This document shows, one piece after another, positions 23,341 to 32,993 of a stretch of 64,000 nt of DNA (positions within the stretch are counted from its first letter, which is position 1; every line of letters starts with the position of its first letter). Where the stretch lies: the NCBI GenBank assembly GCA_023935145.1, contig CM043698.1, forward strand, positions 61,443,501-61,507,500. The letters are read 5' to 3'. Position numbers and translations under genes: made by a program. The notes under the pieces are model-generated. The model was not told where the DNA came from and made no database searches. It saw nothing but the letters and a program-made list of their open reading frames with translations. The DNA is from Bretschneidera sinensis. Its lineage: Eukaryota > Streptophyta > Magnoliopsida > Brassicales > Akaniaceae.

Positions 23341-23859
23341 CTAATGAGAGAAAAACTGTTTAAAAAACGAAGTGTTGGATTTTTTTCAAAAAATCGAGCA
23401 GAGTCTTCTCTGTTTTTTGAATAAAACCAACCTGTAAAAGGTAAAGAACAGTTTATATACAACCCAAACAAGCAACTCAACATTTCTAAACATATAGCAA
23501 TCTTTTTGGAGCAACACTCCCCCTAAATCTATGCACTAGATTGAGTTTACATGTAGTTTCACATTTTCTCATTTTTCTCTCCCGTTTTGAAAACAGCAGA
23601 AAAAAGGGCTATAAACTAAAAAAAAGCTATATAGGCACCATAGTCATGAAGAGCATGCTATAGAAAACTTGTACGCAAAAATTTGGCATCATTCAGAGTT
23701 TGGAAGCCTTCCCGGGAAGAACCGAAAGTTTCCATACATGTAGAAACAATTTTAAAGCATTTAACCGAATATTAAGAGATATAAAGCATGCAAGTATATT
23801 CCATATAAGTAAAACAAGTATAATTAATAGGTCTAAGCATGATCCATCATCATATATAA

Positions 23860-25238
23860 CAAATGTCTATACAAGGTAGGCTTCATAGAGCCGAAACAGA
23901 AGTATAAAAGACATAAAAATATGAAAATATGTCCGTGCTAAGAACAATGAAAAGTCTACATCAAATTGTACATAAAAAAGAAGACAGTAAAGCGAGTTAT
24001 GGAGCCGAAGAGTTTGAGCTGTCATAAATGGGATCCCGAATCTCATTGCCAAGGAACTTTCGGTGCGTTCCCGGTACAGCTCGAAGTCATCTCGGAGGGT
24101 CTCAATGGAAGAGCCCAAGGTCTAGAAGCCAGACTGCATGGTCAGCTGGAGGCTTGTGATAGCCTGAAGTAGATCATCGTACCCAGCCTGACCAGCACTC
24201 GAGTCACCCATAGGAGGTGCTCGGGCATCCGTATCCATATCAGCAGCAACAGCAGCATCGTCCTCATCATCATTGCTGTCGTCCTCTTCAATCCAAATGT
24301 GCTTCCCGGTCTTGGAGTAGATGAAGACATCTTGGACTGTGTATCCCATATTCTTTAATGAGGAGACATTGATGATGTCCTTAAGGTTGATATCCTGAGC
24401 TTTGGAAGTGGGGAGAGGCACCCGGAAGTGCTGGAGTATGAGCATGATGAGTATCCCATAAGGAAGGCATCCAGAGTTGAACGTTTCGCCATTAATCATG
24501 TTGGCGAGCAGCAGGGGGTATATATTGAAGTGGTGCCCCATTTTAAGGCACCAAATCAATACGGTATCTATCTTAGATAGATACCCCCGACTCCCTAGTC
24601 TTGAGTAGATGGTCCAACTCACAATGAGGTTGAACAATTTCGAGTCTAGGGGATATATCACTACATATGTGAAATGTAGTGGGGTGAAACACATAGTTAG
24701 GGTCACCCCTAACTATCTGACATGCCTCATCAACCTCAAAATTGTCTAGTCATCCATCCAGACTCCATTTGATCCCTCCTACAGGGATCCTCAAAATGCT
24801 CATCAAAAGGTCAGTATTGACCTCAAAATCCACACCCATGACACTAGTTCTGAATCTTAGAGCTAGTGGACTGGGTTTCACCAAGTTCGCATAGAACTGG
24901 TGAATTAGTCTAGGGTAGTACTTTTCATGAATCTTGACCAGTGAGGTCAAGTTAATAGCCTCAAATGCAGGTAAAATATCGAAATTACCATGACGAATAG
25001 AGTCGAAGTCGACAACTCTACCCGTCATGATTTTCTTTTTCCTTATTATAGAGGTGTACCTGTCATTGGCCGCCGGACTGGAGAACAGAGAGTCGTCGAG
25101 CTCTGTTCTGGGCTTCTTACTGGATGAGCCCGCCACACCCTTCCCCTTTGAATCCAGTACCGTGGATTTGGTGGACCTTGGTCATGTAGGCACATTTGGT
25201 CCCCCAGTGGTGTATTTTACTCGGATTCTATTGGACAT
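23860..25238 (-). pseudogene. Accessory ORF of the Sirevirus-like element (putative plant transposon protein domain)
   Basis: An ATG at 25238 opens a frame (MSNRIRVKYTTGGPNVPT) with a TGA at codon 19, then PRSTKSTVLDSKGKG and the frame to 24750. A frameshift moves coding to 24706-24122, and past a TAG to about 23900. Features: F.S..A..RY near the N terminus, HQFYANLVK, RIPVGGIKW, LFNLIVSWTIYSRLGSRGYLS, LPYGILIMLIL, then an acidic run (EEDDSNDDEDD). This resembles the domain called 'putative plant transposon protein' in plant genomes. It sits where some Sireviruses carry an env-like gene. No signal peptide or clear membrane segment is seen. Function unknown. Confidence 0.65.
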
Positions 25239-25428
25239 TTTTGGAAAAAGAGTTTTTGGGTAAAATAGGTTTTGAGAGGAAATGGTGGATTTCAACGGTA
25301 GAAATTTGGAGATGAGTAGATCAATGTGTTTTGATGGTTTTTGGATCAAAATGGCGAGATTTGGTAGAGAGAGAAAGCTAGGGTTTTTTGAAAATGGCGT
25401 GAAAATCTGGAAAAAAAAATGAACAACC

Positions 25429-25436
25429 TATTTATA
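25429..25436 (-). promoter_or_regulatory. TATA box of a probable internal promoter
   Basis: Minus strand TTCTATAAATAGG spans 25427-25439. The TATAAATA core is at 25429-25436, only about 11 bases downstream of the nearest palindrome and about 190 bases upstream of the accessory ATG at 25238. It is a better TATA box than the LTR's own TATTTAAA. Confidence 0.65.
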
Positions 25437-25446
25437 GAATTGTGAT

Positions 25447-25735
25447 ACCAGTCGACTGGGGTAAGGATACTAGTCGACTGGGTTCTTTGCAGAGATGAAG
25501 AATTGTGCATACCAGTCGACTGGATTAAGGTACCAGTCGACTGGAATAAATGGCAGACAGATACCAGTCGATTGGATAGTTTGTACTAGTCAATTGGGTT
25601 GATAACTGAATTTAAAAAACAAAATGGCTCCAAACAAGGTCTAGTCGACTGGTATAGCCTTACCAGTCAACTAGATGAATAGACAGAAGCTTACCAGTCG
25701 ACTGGGATAGACTTACCAGTCGACTGGACCCTTTA
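25447..25735 (-). promoter_or_regulatory. Internal array of about ten CCAGTCGACTGG palindromes
   Basis: Perfect or one- to two-base variants of CCAGTCGACTGG occur about ten times here (for example 25448-25459), at irregular spacing. The array lies after the pol end and before the accessory ORF in the minus-strand sense. The same motif array occurs in both LTRs of this element. Because each site reads the same on both strands, it could bind a dimeric protein; the binding protein is unknown. Confidence 0.8.
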
Positions 25736-25867
25736 GAAAATTTCCAGTCTTTGAGTCTTAGCACGAAATTTGTTTATCTATGCCATCTTGAGTGAGGGAG
25801 ATATTAAAAAATGATTAATACTCTTTCATTAGATGTCAAGTATGCATAATGATGAATGATAAAGCAA

Positions 25868-27332
25868 TTAAACATTCAGTTTGTCATAATCTAACAATCC
25901 CATTAGCATTCTAATCTCACAAAAACTAGCTTCACTTAGAGGTTTCGTAAGAATGTCAGCTATTTGATCTTCTAAAGATATGAATTCTAATTTTATATCA
26001 CATTTTTTAGCATGGTCTCTTAAGAAATGATGTCTAATTTCTATATGTTTAGTTCTAGAGTGCTGAATATGGTTCTTGGTTAGGTTGATAGCACTAGTAT
26101 TATCACAATGCATTGGTATACTCTTAAGGTTCATGCCATAGTCTTCTAGTTGTTGTTTCATCCATAACACTTGGGCACAACAACTTCCAACTGCTACATA
26201 TTCCACCTCGGTGGTTGATAGTGCAACAGAGTTTTGTTTCTTGGAAAACCAAGAGGTCAACATGGTACCTAAGAATTGGTATGTTCCACTTGTGCTTTTT
26301 CTATCTAGCCTACATCCAACAAAATCAACATCTGAATATCCTACAAGCTCAAAAGATGAATCTCTAGAGTACCATAATCCTAGGGTTTGAGTACCCTGTA
26401 GATATCTAAGGATCCTTTTTACTGCTACTACATGTGATTCCTTAGGATTAGTCTAAAATCTAGCACACATACATACACAAAGCATAATATCAGGTCTACT
26501 TGCAGTCAAATAAAGTAAAGCTCCTATCATGCTTCTATAGTATTTAGTATCTACACACTTACCTCTTTCATCAAGATCAAGTTTTGTAGATGTGCTCATA
26601 GGTGTACCAAGTGGCTTTGAGCTTTCCATCCCGAACCTTTTTAGTAGGTCCTTAGTGTATTTTGATTGATTGATGAAGATGCCTCCTTTCAATTGTTTGA
26701 TTTGAAGTCCAAGGAAGTAGGTAAGCTCTCTCATCATGCTCATTAGCAAATTCTTGACACATAGATTCATTAGTAGCACCAAATATAATATCATCAATAT
26801 ATATTTGAACTAGTAAAGTGTCATTTTTGTGAGTTTTTGTGAAGAGGGTTGTGTCTATCTTACCTCTTACAAAGTTATTGTCAATCAAAAATTTACTTAG
26901 TTTTTCATACCATGCTCTTGGAGCTTGCTTTAACCCATATAGAGCTTTAGAAAGCTTGTAGACATAATTTGGAAGACTAGGATTCTCAAATCCAAGAGGT
27001 TGCTCAACATAAACCTCTTCTTCTATAAAGCCATTTAAGAAAGCACTTTTTACATCCATTTGAAATAACTTAAACTTATTAAAGCGTGAAAAGGCTAATA
27101 ACATTCGAATAGATTCTAATCTTGCTACGAGAGCATAGGTCTCATCAAAATCTATTCCTTCTTCTTGATTATATCCCTTAGCAACTAGTCTAGCCTTGTT
27201 TCTAGTCACTATTCCATTTTCATCCATCTTATTTCTAAATACCCATTTAGTTCCAATTATTGTATGATTCTTAGGTCTAGGAACTAGATTCCATACATTG
27301 TTTCTTTCAAATTGATTTATTTCTTCTTGCAT
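25868..27332 (-). pseudogene. Sirevirus-like reverse transcriptase and RNase H
   Basis: 27332-26652 encodes the polymerase with [41 protein letters not shown] and the catalytic [10 protein letters not shown]. Further frames (26797-26453 and 26263-25868) hold SMIGALLYLTASRPDI and RNase H with STTEVEYVAVGSC and ADILTKPLSEA. At least two frameshifts (near 26660-26760 and 26450-26264) separate them. All the expected catalytic motifs can still be seen. Confidence 0.85.
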
Positions 27333-27467
27333 GGCAATTATCTAATCATTATCCTTTTCAGCTTCTATAAATGTCTTAGGTTCTACTTGAGACAAATAAG
27401 CTACATAATTGCAAATATTTCTAATAGAGGAACAAGTTCTTACCCTTTGTGAATGATCACCAATTAC

Positions 27468-28312
27468 TTAATCAATCTGGTGATAATTTACATACCTCCA
27501 ATCTTTGGGAAGACTATCCTCTTGTCGGCTTGTAGATGGTTGGTCCAATTTGAGAGTTTCCATCTCTTCATTTGTTTGAGGTGGACTCTCTTTTGGGTCA
27601 ACAATGGGAGTAGGTGTTTCCGTTCTTGGAATAAAATCTGCATTATCATTAAAAGAAACTTCTCTACTACTAATTGGGTTAGACTCATCAAAAGTTACAT
27701 GTACGGATTCTTCTACCACTAGAGTTCTCTTATTGAAGACTCTATAAGCCCTGCTAGAGGTTGAATATCCTAAAAATATCCCTTCATCGGTCTTAGAGTC
27801 AAATTTACCCAAGTTAGTTTTATTGTTATTCAGGATGAAGCATTTACAACCAAAAGTACGAAAATAGGAGATATTAGGCTTTCTACCTTTCCATAATTCA
27901 TATGAAGTTTTGTCAAGCATAGGCCTATTTAAAATTTTATTCAAGATATAGCAAGAGATGTTTACTGCTTCAGCCCAAAAGTATTTTGGTAAACTGTTTT
28001 CACAAAGTATTGTTCTTGCAAATTCTTCTAGAACTCTATTTTTCCTCTCAACAACTCTATTTTGTTGAGGAGTTCTATGAGCTAAAATGTTGTGATCAAT
28101 TCCATTTTCATCACAAAATTTTGAAAAACTTTGGTTTTCAAATTCTTTTCCATGATCACTTCTAATGCTTGAAATACAAATTCTTTTTTAATTTTGAACC
28201 TTTTTGCAAAAGTTTTCAAATCCTTTGAAAGCTTTATCTTTTTAAGCAATAAAGATAACAAAGGAATATCTTGAATATTCATCAACAATAACAAGAGCAT
28301 ATTGATGACCAC
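27468..28312 (-). pseudogene. Sirevirus-like integrase C-terminal part
   Basis: Overlapping minus frames continue the integrase after frameshifts. The frame at 27944-27468 has NRPMLDKTSYELWKGRKPN and YFRTFGCKCF, then DEGIFLGYSTSSRAYRVFN, which are standard copia integrase C-terminal motifs. Integrase inserts the cDNA into the chromosome. Confidence 0.8.
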
Positions 28313-28960
28313 CTAGACTAATGGTGCTTATTGGACCAAACAAGTCCAAATGCAATAGTCCCAATGGTCTAGTAGTTGAGACTACATTCTTTGATTTAAA
28401 AGAGATCCTAGTTTGTTTTCCCATTTGACAAGCATCACATACTTTGTCTTTTTCAAAATTGATTTTTGGAAGTCTAATGACTAAATTTTTTCTAGAAATG
28501 ATTTTAAGCAATTTCATGTTCACATGACCAAGCCATCTATGCCGTAGCCATGGATTTTCACTAAATGCAGGAAAATATTTTTCATTTTCAAAATGCAAGG
28601 ATTTTAAATCAACTATATAGACATTTTTATGTCTATGACCAACAAATTTGATCTTGTTGCTCTTAATGTCTATAACTAGACAATGAGAGGTTTCAAATAT
28701 GACTTTGTTACCTTTGTCACAAAGTTGACTAATGCTTAGTAAATTTAGCTTAAGGCCTTGTACTAGCAATATATTATCTATAGTTGAGAAATCATTACCA
28801 ACTTTTTCATGCCCGATGATTTTTATTTTTATGTTGTCTCCAATGGTGACAAGTCCACCATCTCTTAGAGTTAGCTCCTTGAATACACTTTTATCATAGG
28901 TCATGTGTTTTAAGCATCCATTATCAAGGTACCAACAGTTACCTTTTTCCTTGGTGTGGA
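28242..28960 (-). pseudogene. Sirevirus-like protease and integrase N-terminal part
   Basis: Upstream of the ORF at 28904 the minus strand reads WYLDNGCLKHMT, the copia protease active site with D-S-G changed to D-N-G. Then follow LNLLSISQLCDKG, the pre-integrase zinc region (HRWLGHVNMKLL ... CDACQMGKQ) and the start of the integrase core (LHLDLFGPI ... IVDEYSRYSFV). The frame breaks at 28242. Confidence 0.8.
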
Positions 28961-29021
28961 GACATATCTACATTACACAATGATACACAATAGCATTTTT
29001 AGGTACCCAAAATTTCTTGGG

Positions 29022-29426
29022 TCATTTGGGCTTAGTCCTTGAAAATACGGTTCCTTTTGGGACCCACACTTTTTTAACAGCATATGGTGATCTATAGACA
29101 TGTTGATAATGCACAATCCTATGATGATAGTTATTGAAATTTCTATGAGTATTTAGTTGTGCATGCCTATAATGCTTAGGATATGAGTTCCTAGGATACA
29201 TGTTTCTATTGTGAGGAATATGAATATACATGTCATTTTCAGAAAATGTATGATGATAATTTCTACGATACATGCTTGTATGCACACTATTTCTAGGATG
29301 ACCATGATGGTAACTCCTAATATATGTATGTGCAGTGTGCAAGTTTTGTTTACTCATATAGTTTCTAAGATGCATATGATGATTATTCCTAGGATGTGTA
29401 TCTTGAATGAGCATACATATAAGCAT
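29022..29426 (-). pseudogene. His/Asn/Tyr-rich linker between gag and protease
   Basis: A 134-codon open minus frame is built of loosely repeated units around YHH..PRN, ending VKKVWVPKGTVFSRTKPK. The underlying DNA repeats CCTAGGA / CATGATGAT-like segments. It leads toward the protease domain in the element's sense direction, so it is most likely a polyprotein spacer rather than a separate gene. Its role is not known; the histidine density is unusual. Confidence 0.55.
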
Positions 29427-29624
29427 AAGTATTTCTAGGATTTTTCATTCTTATATAAGCATTAGAATTAGTATTTCTAGACATGCTATCATTCATTATA
29501 GGTGTGATTTTGACCTTTGAGTAGAGGCTTCATTCACGCACGAAGCTTTGATGAATAAGCTCTCTTTTGATTTTTGCTTGCCTAATGAAGAGTATCCTAA
29601 TCTGGATTTTCCTCCACTTAATCT

Positions 29625-30920
29625 TTAGTAAGAAAGCACTTCATCAAGCTTTTCTTTTTCAAGCATGAGTCTAGATATTGTGCTATTCAATTCTAATATA
29701 TTCTTCTTTAAGTTTTCATTTTGATCTTTTAGGAATTCTTGAGAAGAGTCATAAAGCAATGAAGATAGTTTATTTTTCTCTTCTCTTAGACTTATCATCT
29801 CTTTATAAAGAGATGATACCTCTTTCTTAATAGTGGAGTTCCTAGAATCAAATTTCTTTAATTCTTGATGCATTTTATTTATGACTTCTATCAGCTCTTC
29901 ACTACTACTAACAATGTTATTCTTAGAAGAGGAAGAAGATGATACCTCATATTCATCATCGATTGCCATAAGACATAGGTTGGCAATTTCCTTATATTCG
30001 ACTTCTTTATCCGAGTAGTCTTCTTCTTCATCATCACTCCAAGTGGTTGTAATCATAGCTTTCTTCTTGAAGTTCTTGTATAGTTTGCTTGTAGCTGTGC
30101 AATCGGCCTTGATGTGACCGAGCTTCTTGCATCCATAGCACACAAGTGGTTCCCTTTTTGAGGTGGGATCCTTTGTGTATGGTTTCTTGCTTTTCTTCAA
30201 GAATCTATGAATTCGTTTGGTGATTAAGGCCATTTCTCCATCCTCTTCACTGTTCTACGCTTCTTCTTCCGATTCCTCTTCTTTGTTGCATGTAAAGGCT
30301 TTGAGAGCAATTACTTTTTTCTTCTTATCATCATCATTGACAATAGGATTCATTTCTTCCATCTCATATGTCAACAATGACCCAAGAAGTGTCTCAACAT
30401 CAAGTTTGTCGAGATCTTTGGCCTCCGTGATGGCCTTCTTCTTTGCTTTCCAAGTGGGTGGCAAAGATCTTAAGATTTTTCTTGTTAGTTCAAACTCCTC
30501 AATGTTCCTACCAAAAAGCTTCAAACCATTAACAATAGTTATGAAACGTGAGTGCATTTGAGAAATTGTTTCGTTATGAGCCATTCTAAAAGATTCATAT
30601 TCAGAAACTAGCATACAGATTTATGATTTTTTAACCTCACTAGTTCCTTCATACGTAATTTGCAATTTATCCCATATCTTTTTAGCCGAAACACATGCAG
30701 AGATTTTATTGTATTCAGATATATCTAAAGCACAATGTAAAATGCTTGTGGCTCTACTGTTGAGAGACATCATTCTACAATCCTCATCATTGTACTCAGT
30801 TTTAAGTTTAGGCATTGTATGATTGATTTCTCCAATAGTTATTTCCTTTGATGGAATTCTAGATCCTTCTTCAATGACTCTCCACAGATTATAATCTTGT
30901 CCTTCAACAAATATTTTCAT
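29625..30920 (-). pseudogene. Sirevirus-like gag with two nonsense codons
   Basis: One continuous minus frame, broken only by a TAA near 30617 and a TAG at 30252-30254, encodes Gag. It runs from YNLWRVIEEG and KIWDKLQITYEG through FRMAHNETISQMHSRF and LRSLPPTWKAKKKAI. An intact CCHC knuckle (CYGCKKLGHIKADC) is near 30130-30090. After the knuckle come an acidic region, a serine run and a coiled-coil-like tail (KNILELNSTISRLMLEKEKL), a layout typical of Sirevirus Gag. Gag would form the particle and bind the RNA. The two stops are single-base changes. Confidence 0.85.
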
Positions 30921-31045
30921 CCTGTTTTTCTAATAGTTATAGTTGGAACTATTGAACAAAGGAGGCCTAGTGTATGAGTGTCCCTCAAAATAGCTATTTG
31001 TGCCATCGAATCAACTCAATGATATTAAGCATAAAATTGAGAACG

Positions 31046-31061
31046 AGGCTTTGATACCAAT
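31046..31061 (-). other. Primer-binding site of the Sirevirus-like element
   Basis: Minus strand ATTGGTATCAAAGCC follows the 5' LTR. It matches the TGGTATCAGAGC form complementary to initiator tRNA-Met used by most copia elements, with one change. Confidence 0.8.
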
Positions 31062-32256
31062 TGTAGACTGAGGTTTCAACCCAAGAGGGGGGCTGAATTG
31101 GGTTTTTAAAAACTTTTGCTAATTAAACACAAGTTTATAAAAATAGATAATAGATAACACCACAAGCATATAAACAAGTAATATATGCTGTAAATAAAGA
31201 GTTTAAGAAATAGATGATGCAAACTTAGTTTATAGTGGTTCGGCAATATCGGATTCGTTCCGACCCTACGTCCACTCTCTTCAAGGAACCTCCTTGAAGC
31301 AATCCACTAAGAAACTTAGTTGTGCAACTTCACGGGTGTTGCACAAACCTTACAATCCCTTCCTCTCGGAAGCAAATCTCTTTACAATAAATGCTATAAA
31401 GTAAATGGTAGAGAGACAACAATGAAAGCTTACACAACTGAATAATATCTCTCTTTCAAGGTAAAGCTTGAAGAATGGCTCAACTTAGATATTTCAAAGC
31501 TTTTTGTGCATCAAAGAATAAAAACTTGATTGTATGTGTATTTTCTTGTTTTTCAAATGCTCAATAGTGTGGGTTTAAATAGCCTTGATGTAATATGCCC
31601 ATTCTGAATTGATTTGGTACGTTTTGGTACAATTTGTGCTGAAATCTCGCGTCTCAACGGTCATATTTTTTGAATTACCAGTCGACTGGGTCTTAGTACT
31701 AGTCGACTGGGTTCACTTTAAAAAACCTATTTTTAAGGCTATTGAAGGTACCAGTCGACTAGATATATTATACCAGTCGACTGGGAAACTTCTGCCCAAA
31801 GTACTAGTCGACTGGGTTGTTCTTACCAGTCGACTAGGGACTGTCTGTCCAGAACACTAGTCGATTGGTATGAAGCATCCAGTCGACTGTGGACATACTG
31901 TCCCATATACTAGTCTTCTGGTATATATACCCAATCGACTGGGTTGCTTAACAACCCAGTTTTTATGTTTTGAAGAGATTTTAACTTTAAAAAATTTGAT
32001 TAAAAGGTTATGTTAAAATGCTTTTCAAAAAGAGTCATTGGACAAGCTAATTACCTGAACAAGTGAGACTTACAACTTGTTTTAATACCTTAGACCTATA
32101 CTAGTTCTTATGTCTTCACTTGATGTTTGATTCAAGTTGAGTTCTTGCACCTTGATCCTTGGTTAAATGCTCTTATTGCTTAATATACTTAGATAGCATC
32201 ATTAATATAATAAGAGTTATGTTTTGTCATCATTAAAATATAGGTGAAGGTCAACA
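31062..32256 (-). repeat. 5' LTR of the Sirevirus-like element, with palindrome array
   Basis: 1195 bp, matching 22095-23313. About ten CCAGTCGACTGG-like sites lie at 31677-31945. On the minus strand they are upstream of TATTTAAA at 31574-31581, so they sit in U3 where enhancers are expected. This LTR would drive the genomic RNA. Confidence 0.9.
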
Positions 32257-32261
32257 CATAG

Positions 32262-32993
32262 CTTGTTAAGAATTTCATTGATCTCTTCATTATATATTTA
32301 ATCAACTCATTATTTCAATAATATTACTTCTCATATAATATATCTTTAACATAGCAATTATTCCTATCATATCCATCAACCAACTTTCATATATCATTAA
32401 ATCATAGTTTAATAATTAATTCAAATATCATCACTTTATATTTCATATTTATCTCGATTACTAAAAGTAAATCTAATTCACCACGTAGCACTTAAAACTA
32501 CATGTGGATCACCTCATTGTCTTTCCTACTCCTTTCAGCAATTTCACCCGATTGCTGATCGTTAACAATTGGCATAATATTTATATTAAAATTTATAATT
32601 TATTCTTAAATTCTTCTATAATTCATACCCTTTTAAATTTCTACATCAAATTCCAAGAAATTTTCATGTATGCTAAATTTCAAAAATAAAATTCATATTA
32701 TTACCTTTTCTTTTTCTTAAAACTTCCCTCGAATCTCTTTAAAATTCTCTTGTAAACCTGTTCAAAATTTTTAATCTTTATACTTTTCTTTGAGTCACCA
32801 GGTGTTTAAAGAATGAGAGCAATTTGAATTGAAGAAAGAAGAAAACAAAACAGGATTTGGTAGGACATAATAAAACAAAATAATACAAGTTCATTTTTAT
32901 ATTAATTCGTAACCGCTGCCACCGTTTAGTTACAACAGTGGTGTTCAACATGCACCACTTGTATGTTTCATAGGCAACACTTGGATATCTAGG
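32262..32993 (-). repeat. Reverse-oriented Del/Tekay-type LTR, segment 3 of 3
   Basis: It continues segment 2 after the Sirevirus-like insertion (CTTGTTAAGAATTTC onward) and matches 53860-54582. Its plus-strand sequence is the complement of LTR positions about 33100-33720. It abuts a plus-oriented LTR of the same family at 32994, making a head-to-head pair. Confidence 0.75.

Larger units (their letters stand above)
22095..32256 (-). mobile_element. Sirevirus-like Ty1-copia element, about 10.2 kb, with accessory ORF
   Basis: Complete LTRs, a perfect target-site duplication (CATAG at 22090-22094 and 32257-32261) and an empty paralogous site at 53855-53859 define it. Minus-strand order: 5' LTR, initiator-tRNA-Met-type primer-binding site, gag, His/Asn-rich linker, protease, integrase, reverse transcriptase, RNase H, palindrome array, accessory ORF, polypurine tract, 3' [13 protein letters not shown] in the polymerase, the large size and the long Gag with a coiled-coil tail fit Sireviruses. 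Stops and frameshifts make it non-autonomous now. Confidence 0.93.

Noticed and set aside
25447..25735. Regular short repeats considered as a CRISPR array
   Set aside because: The repeats are 12-bp palindromes at uneven spacing in a plant retrotransposon, with no cas genes and no unique spacers.
29211..29438. 75-codon plus-strand ORF rich in Met, Ile and His
   Set aside because: It is the reverse strand of the His/Asn-rich repeat of the Sirevirus-like element; the minus frame fits the element's gene order.
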